NCBI GenBank assembly: GCA_963677325.2
Contig: CAXXGM010000014.1
Span: 256,667 to 320,666 of the forward strand
DNA: 64,000 bases
Direction: 5' to 3'
Source of the DNA: G963677325 sp963677325
GTDB lineage: Bacteria; Bacteroidota; Bacteroidia; Bacteroidales; Prolixibacteraceae
Shown piece by piece: positions 14,995 through 23,405 of the stretch; position 1 is the stretch's first letter; each line of letters starts with the position of its first letter. The notes under the pieces were generated by a model that did not search any database, was not told where the DNA came from, and was given only the letters and a program-made list of their open reading frames with translations. A program made the position numbers and the translations under genes.

Positions 14995-16431
14995 TCAGTC
15001 TCTTTTTTGGATAAGGCTGTCAGGGATTCCCCCAAATTGCTTCGCCTGCATATTTCTGACCATTGTAAGGAAATCGGTAGAACGGCTACGTTCTGAAAAT
15101 TCAAACGCTTGCTCGAAATATTTCCTTTCATGTGTTAATTCAAATAATTTTTCAGCGGCATCAATTGCCCCTAAATAATATGAGTGTTCGTTCTCTGCAA
15201 GAAAAAGTCGGCTCTCCTGGTTAAGATATCCGGTTCTAATCAAATGAATCACAGTATTCGAAAGTTGATATACCGCTAATGCATCTTTTAAATATTTAAT
15301 ACAATCGCTTTTATCACCCTCGTTTTCTTCCAACTCAGAAAGTTCGCTTAAAGCCTCGGCTTTATTTTTAAGAGTTACTAAAAATTGTGTTTTATCAATT
15401 GTATTTTCAACCTTAGGGTTCTCTGAAATTTTCAAATCTGTATATCCCGGAGTAATAGAACAGAGTGCGTTTTGATAATACTGAAGCGCTGAAAGAATAT
15501 TCCTTATTTTTGCATCAAGGAATTGATTAAGATTAGAGGTTGTTTGGGATCGCTTCTGATAGACCTGACCGATTTTATTCAGGCATGCCGAATAAGAAGC
15601 ATTGTTGCTCCCGCTTGTTATAAAAATATGTTGTTTAGCTTTTTCAAAGTTATCAAGAGCTTTATCAAATTCGTTCAGGTCAAGATAAACCTGTCCCAGA
15701 TTATTAAAGATTTGTTCTTTGCCAGAATAATTCGGACCATGGTCACGTTCCATTACTTTCAAGGCCGTGTTATAACACTCAATACTTTTAGGAAAGTCTT
15801 TCTGCTTATAAACAATATATCCTCTTAGTATCCATTTAATATAGTCTTTAAGATATTTGGTTGAAATAGTAAACGCTTTATTATTATATTCGAGAGCTTT
15901 GGTATAATTGAGATTTACCGCATAAAACGAACAAAAATTGTTCAGTAGAGATTCATATTCATAAGAATTAGTATGGTTCAGTCGTAGGAAAATCCGATCT
16001 GCATTTTCGTAATATGATCGAGCTTTTTCCATATCACTATTTTTAAAGTAACAATTGGCAAGATTAACCTGGACAGAGGCAAGTCTCATCAATTCAGATT
16101 TTCCTTGCCGTGAATAGATTGCTTCTGCTTTTAAATAATAATTAATTGCCTTATCGTAAAGAGCCAATTGAACATTGATAGTCCCAATATTTGCAAGGAT
16201 ATTGGCCATCATTATTGAGTCGACAGAATGCTCAATATATATTTTTTGAAATAAGTTCAATGATTCGTCATAGTTCCCTCTTACAAGTGAATTCCAAGCC
16301 TTATCGAATGCCTGTTGAGCCGAAGTTGAAGGAGATGTAGGAATTGCATTAACCCGATTGTTGAAAGAAAGAAAAAGTAACAGTAAAAGAAGTTGACTGT
16401 TGAAGAAGTAATTGAAGCTGAATCTTTTCAT
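14995..16431 (-). CDS. Signal peptide and TPR array of the TPR-CHAT protein (5' part of frameshifted gene)
   Basis: From the ATG at 16431 the frame begins MKRFSFNYFF, a hydrophobic Leu-rich stretch and VNA, a good signal peptide. An ATG 51 bp upstream gives a phenylalanine-rich extension and is unlikely. About ten TPR units follow, for example ANIGTINVQLALYDKAINYYLKAEAIY, NLANCYFKNSDMEKARSYYENADRIF and FNNLGQVYLDLNEFDKALDNFEKAKQ. The RSRSTDFLTMVRNMQAKQFGGIPDSL segment near the end is the conserved linker of TPR-CHAT proteins. TPRs usually recruit the substrate or activator. The gene is divergent from the double-glycine peptide gene, 209 bp away. Confidence 0.8.
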   Translation of the reverse strand: MKRFSFNYFFNSQLLLLLLFLSFNNRVNAIPTSPSTSAQQAFDKAWNSLVRGNYDESLNLFQKIYIEHSVDSIMMANILANIGTINVQLALYDKAINYYLKAEAIYSRQGKSELMRLASVQVNLANCYFKNSDMEKARSYYENADRIFLRLNHTNSYEYESLLNNFCSFYAVNLNYTKALEYNNKAFTISTKYLKDYIKWILRGYIVYKQKDFPKSIECYNTALKVMERDHGPNYSGKEQIFNNLGQVYLDLNEFDKALDNFEKAKQHIFITSGSNNASYSACLNKIGQVYQKRSQTTSNLNQFLDAKIRNILSALQYYQNALCSITPGYTDLKISENPKVENTIDKTQFLVTLKNKAEALSELSELEENEGDKSDCIKYLKDALAVYQLSNTVIHLIRTGYLNQESRLFLAENEHSYYLGAIDAAEKLFELTHERKYFEQAFEFSERSRSTDFLTMVRNMQAKQFGGIPDSLIQKRD

Positions 16432-16640
16432 TAGTTTAGTGTTATTTCTTATTCCTATTTTAAAGAAAAAGAAAAAAATCAATTTTTCTACAACTATATT
16501 TGATTTTTTAGTTCTTTGATAATTAGCTAATTAACTAAATATTTAATTTTTTATAGAAAATTTTTGTGATTTAAGGGTAACCTTTTGCTTATTAATGGTA
16601 TTAAGAGAAAAAGAAAATTATTAAATTAAAACTTATAGTT

Positions 16641-16796
16641 ATGAAAAATTTTGCAGATCTTAAATTAGATGTTCTATCAAATGAAGAATTAATGGCAGTC
16701 AGAGGCGGTGATGCTCCCGTAGATCCTATCATCATAAGAAAACCTGCCGGTTCTACTTTTAGTATTTCTTCAACCACAACAACCCCTAAAAAGTAA
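16641..16796 (+). CDS. Small double-glycine-leader peptide (RiPP/bacteriocin-like precursor)
   Basis: The 51-residue ORF begins MKNFADLKLDVLSNEELMAV and continues RGGDAPVDPIIIRKPAGSTF, ending in SISSTTTTPKK. The leader L-x-x-L-S-x-E-E-L-x-x-x-x-G-G is the double-glycine leader known from Bacteroidota natural-product precursors and exported peptides; cleavage after GG (residue 23) would free a 28-residue core rich in Thr, Ser, Pro and Ile with no Cys. No C39 transporter, radical-SAM, LanB/LanM or ATP-grasp gene lies in the window, so the peptide is an orphan here. It is divergently paired with the TPR-CHAT gene, which makes a functional link possible but unproven. Confidence 0.75.
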   Translation: MKNFADLKLDVLSNEELMAVRGGDAPVDPIIIRKPAGSTFSISSTTTTPKK

Positions 16797-16847
16797 ATAG
16801 GATTAATTAATCCGTATTTTGCTTTAGATGCTGTAATTTCTATTTCC

Positions 16848-18026
16848 TCAAGAATCTGTTTGATTGCTTTTCTTTTTAAGCAATACTTTTTTTCGAGGAC
16901 CTTGGAACAAATTATAGCATCTAAAGCTGCATGGTATTGACCCATTAAACAGCTCTATTTTCATCGAGGGTTTTAAACCAATACTTTTTAGTCCCTCCAC
17001 TGATCCGGAAAGCACCCATGCTTCGTATCCGGCGAATTTATTTTTAAATCGATTCCCTATTTCGGTATATAAATTTTCAATTGATTGGGGTATAATTCTT
17101 TCTCCATAAGGAGGATTTGTTATAATGATTCCATTATCAAATGGTGGATCAAGCTTATTAATATCCTGTACTTTCACCTCAATTAATTTGGATAGACCAG
17201 CATTTTTTATATTGGCTCTTGCAATTGAAATGTTCTTCACCGAAATATCAGATCCTTCAATTTTACCCGTAAACTCAGTTTCATACTCCCGGTTGTAAAT
17301 ATCGGCAAAGAGATTCTCATCAAAATCAGGCCATCGTTCAAATCCGAAAGATTTCCTGTACATACCCGGAGGAATACCTTGAGCAATCATGGCAGCCTCA
17401 ATCAATAATGTTCCAGAACCACACATCGGATCAAGGAAACTTTTTTCGCCCCGCCAACCAGAAAGCAGGATCATTCCTGCAGCCAATACTTCATTTAAGG
17501 GAGCTTCACCCTGACCCACCCGGTATCCTCTTTTGTGAAGAGATTCTCCGGAACTGTCAAGAGAAAGAATACAATGATTGTCCATTAAATGAACATTGAT
17601 ACGTACATCAGGATCGGATGTATTTACAGATGGTCTTTTCCCGGTAACTTCACGAAAGTGATCTGCAATGGCATCCTTAACTTTAAGTGAAGCATACATT
17701 GTATTCACAAAAGTTTCAGATTGAACGGTACTGTCAATTGCGAAAGTTTTTCCTAATGCAAGATAATCAGTCCACTTCACTTTTTTAGCAAAGTTATAAA
17801 GTTGCTCCTTCTTTGTCACTTCGAATTCTGCAACAGGTTTTAAAATCCTCACGGCGGTTCTAAGGAGAAAATTGGCTTTATATAAAGTTTCCTGGTCTCC
17901 CAAAAAAGAGACAGCCCTTCTTTCCACAGAAACAGATTCGGCACCAAGGGCGATTAATTCATCTGCCAAGACCTGTTCAAGTCCGGCAAACGTTTTGGCA
18001 ACCATTTTAAACTTATTTACAGGCAT
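16848..18026 (-). CDS. rlmL: THUMP-domain 23S rRNA guanine N2-methyltransferase (RlmL N-terminal type)
   Basis: The 392-aa protein starts with a ferredoxin-like/THUMP RNA-binding region (MVAKTFAGLEQVLADELIALGAESV to about 155) and continues with a class I SAM methyltransferase: LDPMCGSGTLLIEAAMIA near 197 (SAM loop) and ITNPPYGERI near 301 (catalytic NPPY). Homologues methylate G2445 of 23S rRNA at N2; the RlmK half of gamma-proteobacterial fusions is absent, as is normal outside that group. The C-terminal IPCSFRCYNLFQG replaces the usual LECRF-type ending. It is convergent with the small leader-peptide gene, 51 bp away. Symbol is by family only. Confidence 0.85.
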   Translation of the reverse strand: MPVNKFKMVAKTFAGLEQVLADELIALGAESVSVERRAVSFLGDQETLYKANFLLRTAVRILKPVAEFEVTKKEQLYNFAKKVKWTDYLALGKTFAIDSTVQSETFVNTMYASLKVKDAIADHFREVTGKRPSVNTSDPDVRINVHLMDNHCILSLDSSGESLHKRGYRVGQGEAPLNEVLAAGMILLSGWRGEKSFLDPMCGSGTLLIEAAMIAQGIPPGMYRKSFGFERWPDFDENLFADIYNREYETEFTGKIEGSDISVKNISIARANIKNAGLSKLIEVKVQDINKLDPPFDNGIIITNPPYGERIIPQSIENLYTEIGNRFKNKFAGYEAWVLSGSVEGLKSIGLKPSMKIELFNGSIPCSFRCYNLFQGPRKKVLLKKKSNQTDS

Positions 18027-18156
18027 TTATTTTTTAATTTAAAAATATTTGAGGAATAGTTTTTCAGTGACAAAAATACTTTATTACATCGATAAATTTA
18101 AAAACCCTTAAACAATCAATGAATCTAAAAATAAAATTCGAACCCTATTTTATCCC

Positions 18157-19092
18157 TTATATCCCTCCTCCATCCAGAAAATCGGCATTACGGGATTTTG
18201 TCTGACCAGCCTTGGAGTAAGGCGGCAGATTTTTAGTAACCCAAACGTTACTTCCGATTATGGAATCATGACCAATTGTAATTCGGCCAAGAATGGTTGC
18301 ATTGGAATAAATAATCACATTATCTTCAACTATGGGGTGTCTTGGAATGCCCTTTGTTGGATTCCCATCCTTATCCAAAGGAAAACTCTTTGCTCCAAGT
18401 GTCACCCCCTGATATAGTATAACATGATTCCCGACAATACAGGTTGAGCCGATTACCACCCCGGTACCATGATCAATTGTAAAGTATTCCCCAATTTGAG
18501 CTTCAGGATTAATATCTATTCCCGTTTCCGAATGAGCCAATTCAGTAATAATTCTTGGTATTAATGGCACCCCAAGCTGATGTAAGCTATGGGCAATCCT
18601 GTAACTGGAGATAGCACGGGTTCCTGGATAACAGAAAATAACTTCACCGACATTGTTTGCCGCGGGATCCGCAAGATAGGCAGCATTTACATCAGTAATA
18701 AGTTTTCTTCTTAATTCAGGAATCCCATTAATGAAATCTGCTGCGATCCTTCCTGCTGATTTTTTTTTATCATCCACATTAAGAGCAAGATCGTTTTCAA
18801 TACTGAAACACAATCCGGCACAAATCTGCTCAACAAGCAACTCATGAACCTGATCAATTAAAACGCCAATATAATAGTGTAAAGTTTCATTTCTTAAATT
18901 CATTTCACCAAAATAGCCCGGGAAAATTATCTGACGCATTCTATCAACAATCATCTTGAGTTTATCCGATGAAAGCATAGGTTCTCCTATCCGGTGCTTG
19001 TGGCACAGGATATCAAATGAACTGGTGTCAACTAAAGATTTAACAGCAGAAATTGACCATTCTCCAATTTTCTCCTCGTTACGGTTTTCCAT
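18157..19092 (-). CDS. cysE: Serine O-acetyltransferase CysE
   Basis: The 311-aa protein transfers acetyl from acetyl-CoA to serine, the first step of cysteine synthesis. The C-terminal left-handed beta-helix carries hexapeptide repeats (IGEYFTIDHGTGVVIGSTCIVGNHVILYQGVTLG). Active-site residues correspond to D193 in GIDINPEAQIG and H208 in IDHGTG. The N-terminal helical part (1-150) is longer than in E. coli CysE, as in the Bacteroidota/EpsC-like branch. The C-terminus ends in GGGI; an Ile end is typical of the tail that inserts into cysteine synthase, so complex formation is plausible. No cysK is adjacent. It is separated from the NR-kinase gene by 58 bp on the same strand. Confidence 0.92.
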   Translation of the reverse strand: MENRNEEKIGEWSISAVKSLVDTSSFDILCHKHRIGEPMLSSDKLKMIVDRMRQIIFPGYFGEMNLRNETLHYYIGVLIDQVHELLVEQICAGLCFSIENDLALNVDDKKKSAGRIAADFINGIPELRRKLITDVNAAYLADPAANNVGEVIFCYPGTRAISSYRIAHSLHQLGVPLIPRIITELAHSETGIDINPEAQIGEYFTIDHGTGVVIGSTCIVGNHVILYQGVTLGAKSFPLDKDGNPTKGIPRHPIVEDNVIIYSNATILGRITIGHDSIIGSNVWVTKNLPPYSKAGQTKSRNADFLDGGGI

Positions 19093-19150
19093 ATCTATTC
19101 CTTAAAACAGCAAATACCCAAATATAGCAATTTTATACAGGGTGAATGTT

Positions 19151-19687
19151 TCAATTCATTAAATTATGCAGAGATAAAAATTTTAATGCATTTTCAAGCC
19201 TTGCAGCCCCAATACCTTCTACTAATTCGTATTTGAATCCAAATGATTTTATTTCATTACAATAAAGCTGCAATAACTGTTCTCTTTTTTCTCCCCCATT
19301 TTCTCTTACAGGGTCGGAGATCCATGGCAAATCAGTACCACAAACAAGGAAAAGATCTATCGGAGTTTCCCTGATATGAGAAATCACCCATTCAGGACAT
19401 TTTCCAAAAACAAGATCGAACCAAACCTTAGTAATGATGAGCCAAGTATCGAAAATCAAAATATGATGAGCTTTTTCAGCAAAAATATTTTCCTGGGCAA
19501 TCTGATAACGGGCAATGTTTTCCACATCGGCATACGAATATTTTCTATGCAAATTTTCAACATATTCCCTTGCGTACTCAGGCACAAAAATTGTCTCCAA
19601 TTTTTCAGCAAGATTAAGGGACAATTCAGTCTTCCCTGTTGATTCAGGCCCGGAAATTACAATTCGTTTAATGCTGTTTTGTGACAT
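19151..19687 (-). CDS. NadR-type nicotinamide riboside kinase-like ATPase
   Basis: The 178-aa P-loop protein has GPESTGKTEL (Walker A, residues 13-22), FVPEYAREYVE near 35, and FDTWLIITKVWFDLVFG near 80, the features of the C-terminal ribosylnicotinamide kinase domain of NadR. The N-terminal adenylyltransferase domain of full NadR is missing. It would phosphorylate nicotinamide riboside to NMN in the cytoplasm. The start overlaps the end of pnuC by 31 bp in another frame, so the two are translationally coupled and import and trapping of the riboside go together. I infer that NMN adenylylation uses another enzyme such as NadD. Confidence 0.85.
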   Translation of the reverse strand: MSQNSIKRIVISGPESTGKTELSLNLAEKLETIFVPEYAREYVENLHRKYSYADVENIARYQIAQENIFAEKAHHILIFDTWLIITKVWFDLVFGKCPEWVISHIRETPIDLFLVCGTDLPWISDPVRENGGEKREQLLQLYCNEIKSFGFKYELVEGIGAARLENALKFLSLHNLMN

Positions 19688-20328
19688 CCTGTTTTTTTAA
19701 GTTCTTTTCGCCATTCTCTGAAACCAATCACAGCCATAATGGCATAGGCGGTGAAGAGAATTGTTGTTGGATAAAGTCCCCTAAAAATATACAAAATGAT
19801 CGAAACACAATCAATTAACATCCACAAGAACCAGTGCTCAAATTTCTTCCTGGCAAGCATCCATGTAGCAATTATACTTAAGGAAGTAGTAAATGAATCC
19901 CAATAGGGAATCGGTGAATCGGTGAAATTTATCAGAATGACAGCAATCAAAGCAAAAAGTATAAGACTGACAATAAATAACTGAATCCATAGCTTTTCGT
20001 CCGTTCGGCTGATACGTAATCCTTTTTCATATGAATTTCCTGATTGTGGATGAATCCACGACCACCACCCGTAAATACTAATGAAGAAATAATAAAACTG
20101 AAGACCCATTCCGGCATAGAACCTGGCCTCAAAGAACACTATGATGTAAAGTAAGGAGGAGAGCAATCCCAATGGCCAAGTAAGAATGCTTTGTCTGACT
20201 GAAAACCAGATATATATAAAACCGGTTAACATTCCACAAACTTCCACCCAATTAGCCAAAGCCCAGTTATAAAGTATATTCATAAAAAGCATACAAGAAG
20301 TAAACATCTGAATTATCTGCCAAGACAT
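19657..20328 (-). CDS. pnuC: Nicotinamide riboside transporter PnuC
   Basis: The 223-aa protein has about seven membrane helices. The stretch WVEVCGMLTGFIYIWFSVRQSILTWPLGLLSSLLYIIVFFEARFYAGM, the FYYFFISIYGWWSW segment (W-x-x-W motif) and the end helices YWDSFTTSLSIIATWMLARKKFEHWFLWMLIDCVS identify PnuC. It imports nicotinamide riboside by facilitated diffusion, driven by phosphorylation by the downstream kinase. The first ATG overlaps the upstream peptidase stop by 16 bp; an ATG at 20283 (MNILYNW) is closer to the usual N-terminus and equally possible. No NAD-sensing riboswitch is visible upstream, since the leader is coding. Confidence 0.92.
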   Translation of the reverse strand: MSWQIIQMFTSCMLFMNILYNWALANWVEVCGMLTGFIYIWFSVRQSILTWPLGLLSSLLYIIVFFEARFYAGMGLQFYYFFISIYGWWSWIHPQSGNSYEKGLRISRTDEKLWIQLFIVSLILFALIAVILINFTDSPIPYWDSFTTSLSIIATWMLARKKFEHWFLWMLIDCVSIILYIFRGLYPTTILFTAYAIMAVIGFREWRKELKKTGCHKTALNEL

Positions 20329-21923
20329 TTCTTATAGACTTTCAGATCAGAAAGCACTTCAAGAGCTTTACTTACTTCCGTATCATCATCGACCATAATC
20401 TGATAATAATCGCCTGCCTCATAAAGATCCTGCGCAATGAAGGCTTTAATTTGTCTGGCTATATTTTTCCCTGAGACCCTGAGACTTTCTTCATCCTTTG
20501 GAATCTTTTCCTTCTCTCCTGCTTTCACGAGATCTGAGATCATTGCAGGAGTAACCTGGAATCCCTTTTTATAATCTTCAAAGTTGCGATATTTTGACTT
20601 AATGCTTCCACGATTTTTATCAATGTACTCTATTACATAAGGAAACAATACGTTTTTTCTGACGAGTTCATTAAAATAGCGATAATATTTTGAAGTATCC
20701 AATGGAACAAAAATATCCGGCATAATTCCTCCTCCACCATAGACGCGACGTTTTGTAACAAGAGTTTCCTTCATTAAAGAATCGGCAAACGAAATACTGT
20801 CTTTATTAAACATTTCTCCCTTTTCAAAACGCAGGAGATAATCTTTCCTATAATTTTTTATATCTTGTTTGTACGGTTTCTGAATGTTTCTGCCTGCCGG
20901 GGTATAATAATGGGCTGTAGTAAGCCTTAACATAGAACCATCATTAAGTTCAAAAGGCTGTTGTACAAGACCTTTCCCATAGGATCTTCTTCCAATCAAA
21001 ACACCTCTATCCCAGTCCTGGATAGCACCAGCTACTATCTCTGAAGCAGAAGCAGAACCTTCATCGATAAGAATAACAAGATTCCCATTGACAAAATCTC
21101 CTTTTGTAGTAGAATAATAATCACGTCTGCGGCTATGAGTTCCTTCGGTATAAACAATCAGTTTTTTATCCTCCAGGAACTGATTGGCCAGTTCATAGGC
21201 AGAACTAAGATAACCTCCCCCATTTCCACGAAGATCAAGAACGAGGTTTTTAACCTTTCCTGAGGGAGAAAGTGTTTTCATTGCTGTTTTATATTCATCG
21301 ACGGTAGTGGCTGAAAACCTATTGAGCTTAACATAACCGGTCTCTTTATTCAGCATAAAGGCAGCATCAAGACTGTAAATCGGAATCTTATCACGTATGA
21401 TGGTAAATTCAAGAGGGTTCTTCTCTCCGTTTCTTAAAACAGTCAATTTCACCTTTGTCCCCTTATCTCCCCGAAGTAATTTAAAAACATCCTGATTTTT
21501 CAGACCAGTACCGGCTATGTTTTTCTCATCCACTTTTACTATACGATCTCCCGGATGAAGTCCAACCTTTTCTGACGGACCCCCGGGGATAGTGGTCATA
21601 ACCATAAGTGTATCATGAAAAATGTTAAACGAGATACCTATACCTTCAAAATTTCCCTCCAATGGTTGATTCATTTGCTGGACTTCTTCCTTTGAAATAT
21701 ACAGTGAATGGGGATCAAGAGTGGAAAGCATCTCGGTAATGGCCGTTTCAGTCAATTTATTGACATTGGTTGTATCAACATAATAACTTTGAACAATTCT
21801 CAGCACTCTTCCGAACTTTACTGCCTGGCTCTGAACATCCTGTGCAGAAGATTCGAATCTCAGCAATAATAAGACAATAGTGAAAACAATACTCAAGAAA
21901 TAAATCCGTTTATAACAGTGCAT
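20313..21923 (-). CDS. S41-family C-terminal processing peptidase (CtpA-like)
   Basis: The 536-aa exported serine protease has an N-terminal signal/anchor (residues 9-27), a PDZ domain near 85-175 (FEGIGISFNIFHDTLMV, GLHPGDRIVKVDEKNI) and the S41 core. The catalytic Ser is S290 in IDEGSASASEIVAGA and Lys is K317 in GRRSYGKGLVQ; LDLRGNGGGYL near 229 precedes them. The tail of about 150 residues is longer than in minimal CtpA and has no clear domain. Family members trim or degrade periplasmic proteins by C-terminal recognition. It is first in the operon with pnuC and the NR kinase, probably by position only. Confidence 0.92.
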   Translation of the reverse strand: MHCYKRIYFLSIVFTIVLLLLRFESSAQDVQSQAVKFGRVLRIVQSYYVDTTNVNKLTETAITEMLSTLDPHSLYISKEEVQQMNQPLEGNFEGIGISFNIFHDTLMVMTTIPGGPSEKVGLHPGDRIVKVDEKNIAGTGLKNQDVFKLLRGDKGTKVKLTVLRNGEKNPLEFTIIRDKIPIYSLDAAFMLNKETGYVKLNRFSATTVDEYKTAMKTLSPSGKVKNLVLDLRGNGGGYLSSAYELANQFLEDKKLIVYTEGTHSRRRDYYSTTKGDFVNGNLVILIDEGSASASEIVAGAIQDWDRGVLIGRRSYGKGLVQQPFELNDGSMLRLTTAHYYTPAGRNIQKPYKQDIKNYRKDYLLRFEKGEMFNKDSISFADSLMKETLVTKRRVYGGGGIMPDIFVPLDTSKYYRYFNELVRKNVLFPYVIEYIDKNRGSIKSKYRNFEDYKKGFQVTPAMISDLVKAGEKEKIPKDEESLRVSGKNIARQIKAFIAQDLYEAGDYYQIMVDDDTEVSKALEVLSDLKVYKKCLGR

Positions 21924-22093
21924 AACAAAGATAAATTAATCGGAGATAAAATAAAATTCAACAGTTTACCAAAGTTAATAAAATAAATTCACGAGAAGCT
22001 TTTTTAAAATCCATTCCCTTTAAAATACATAATAAATAACAAACCCCAAATACCAGTATATTCAGGGTTCAAATTATTTATTATGAATATAAA

Positions 22094-23185
22094 TTAGGCG
22101 GCAGAAGAATTTAACTTAGCTCTGTATTCATTGAATTCTCTAATGAGAGAAGAGAATAAATCCTTTACAGATAAAATTTTATCGTTTCGCCATACATTAC
22201 TTCCAGCAAAGGCATATCCATTTCTGAAATTTCCTTTAAGAGCAGAAGTCAATGAAGCAATAATACAGTAAGGAGCTGTGCTGATATCGCATGTTCTGAT
22301 ACAATTAACGGGACAAACTTTTGGACGTGTTTTTCCTGCTTCCACCTCCATCAGGAAAGAGCTCTTTATGGCCCTTCCTGGCATACCAACCGGACTTTTT
22401 ATAATCATCACATCGTCTTTTTGGGCATTAAGATAAGCTTGTTTAAACCCATCGGATGCGTCACATTCAAATGTAGTTACAAATCTTGTTCCCATCTGGA
22501 CTCCGGAGGCACCCAACTGCATGATCTTATCAATATCCGCACCCGTATAAATCCCTCCTGCAGCAATAACCGGAATTTTACAGCCATACTGAAAGCCTGT
22601 CTCTCTAGCCACAGAAACAACTTCGGGGATTATTTTTTCAAGAGAATAATTTTCATCCTCCAGCTGCTCAATCTTGAATCCAAGGTGTCCACCAGCTTTA
22701 GGTCCTTCGACTACAAGTGCATCGGGCAAATAATTGTAATTAGCTTTCCATTTATTACAGATCAACACAGCTGCCCTAGCAGATGAAACAATCGGAACAA
22801 GTTTAGTGTTGGAACCGGGAGTTAAGTATTTAGGTAAATCAAGCGGGAGTCCAGCTCCGGAAAAAATTATATCAATTCCTTCCTCAATTGCTGTCTTGAC
22901 CAGATCAACGTAATTGGAAAGTGCAACCATTATGTTTACCCCTATTATGCCTGATGATTTTTCTCTGGCTTTGCGTATCTCTTCTCTTAAACCAAACAAA
23001 CAATTTTCGAGATAATCCGGGGAATGTTTTTTATACAGAAGGCCGATACCAGCTGGAGAAATGACTCCAACTCCTCCTTCATTTGCCACAGCTGAAGCCA
23101 GGCCTGACAATGAAATACCAACACCCATTCCTCCCTGAATAATCGGAGGATTAATCTCCAGATTCCCAATATTTAATTTTTCCAT
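22094..23185 (-). CDS. Nitronate monooxygenase / FabK-like FMN enzyme
   Basis: The 363-aa TIM-barrel flavoprotein has PPIIQGGMGVGISLSGLASAVANEGGVGVIS at the N-terminus (the QGGMG loop), VVEGPKAGGHLG near 170 with the His that flanks FMN, and VIAAGGIYTGADIDKIMQLGASGVQMGTRF near 226, the phosphate-binding part. The family includes nitronate monooxygenases and enoyl-ACP reductase FabK. A Cys cluster late in the protein (CPVNCIRTC, then APYC) is unusual for both and might bind a metal or an Fe-S cluster; this is only a suggestion. Two near-identical sites upstream (23334-23369) may bind the neighbouring LytTR regulator. Confidence 0.82.
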   Translation of the reverse strand: MEKLNIGNLEINPPIIQGGMGVGISLSGLASAVANEGGVGVISPAGIGLLYKKHSPDYLENCLFGLREEIRKAREKSSGIIGVNIMVALSNYVDLVKTAIEEGIDIIFSGAGLPLDLPKYLTPGSNTKLVPIVSSARAAVLICNKWKANYNYLPDALVVEGPKAGGHLGFKIEQLEDENYSLEKIIPEVVSVARETGFQYGCKIPVIAAGGIYTGADIDKIMQLGASGVQMGTRFVTTFECDASDGFKQAYLNAQKDDVMIIKSPVGMPGRAIKSSFLMEVEAGKTRPKVCPVNCIRTCDISTAPYCIIASLTSALKGNFRNGYAFAGSNVWRNDKILSVKDLFSSLIREFNEYRAKLNSSAA

Positions 23186-23333
23186 GATTCTACTTCTTAC
23201 TCATTCTTAATCAAAAACTTTCTTCCAGCCTGTTTACTTTCTTTATTAAAACTACAACAAAACTAACTACAACTGTAGAATACCAATAAAAATTGGTTTA
23301 TCATGCACAAAAAGGTTGGAAAAGCGATGTTTT

Positions 23334-23369
23334 GGGATGAAATGCAACTTTTTAGGGGACGAAATGCAA
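23334..23369. promoter_or_regulatory. Candidate LytTR operator: two 14-bp direct repeats at 22-bp spacing
   Basis: GGGATGAAATGCAA (23334-23347) and GGGACGAAATGCAA (23356-23369) differ at one base and are 22 bp apart start to start, about two helical turns. LytTR proteins bind paired direct repeats with this spacing. The pair is about 150 bp upstream of the nitronate monooxygenase start and 37 bp past the stop of the LytTR gene, so the enzyme gene would be the target. Confidence 0.5.
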
Positions 23370-23405
23370 AGACAGAAAGAAGAGTTATGTTTCAAATACT
23401 TTAAA

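Larger units (their letters stand above)
13559..16431 (-). pseudogene. TPR-CHAT protease gene with two +1 A frameshifts
   Basis: One ancestral gene is spread over three frames. The first frame (start 16431) ends in GGIPDSLIQKRD at 14995. Deleting one A from the six-A run at 15003-15008 continues as ETELKSEIAAYKNFVFEENTKAKKDLPKMDLWKTKIFTLEQSYAKLIALFEK. Deleting one A from the six-A run at 14847-14852 then continues as QYPKYYGFKYANLVVSLEE into the CHAT domain. The joined sequence is the standard TPR-linker-CHAT architecture, about 956 aa. The total length is 2 bases over a multiple of three, as expected. No other damage is seen and both catalytic residues remain. Sequence error, recent decay or transcriptional slippage are all possible. 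Confidence 0.8.

Noticed and set aside
21924..22093. Riboswitch-like leader before the CtpA-type gene or in the pnuC operon
   Set aside because: Sequence is AT-rich and lacks recognisable conserved riboswitch elements.
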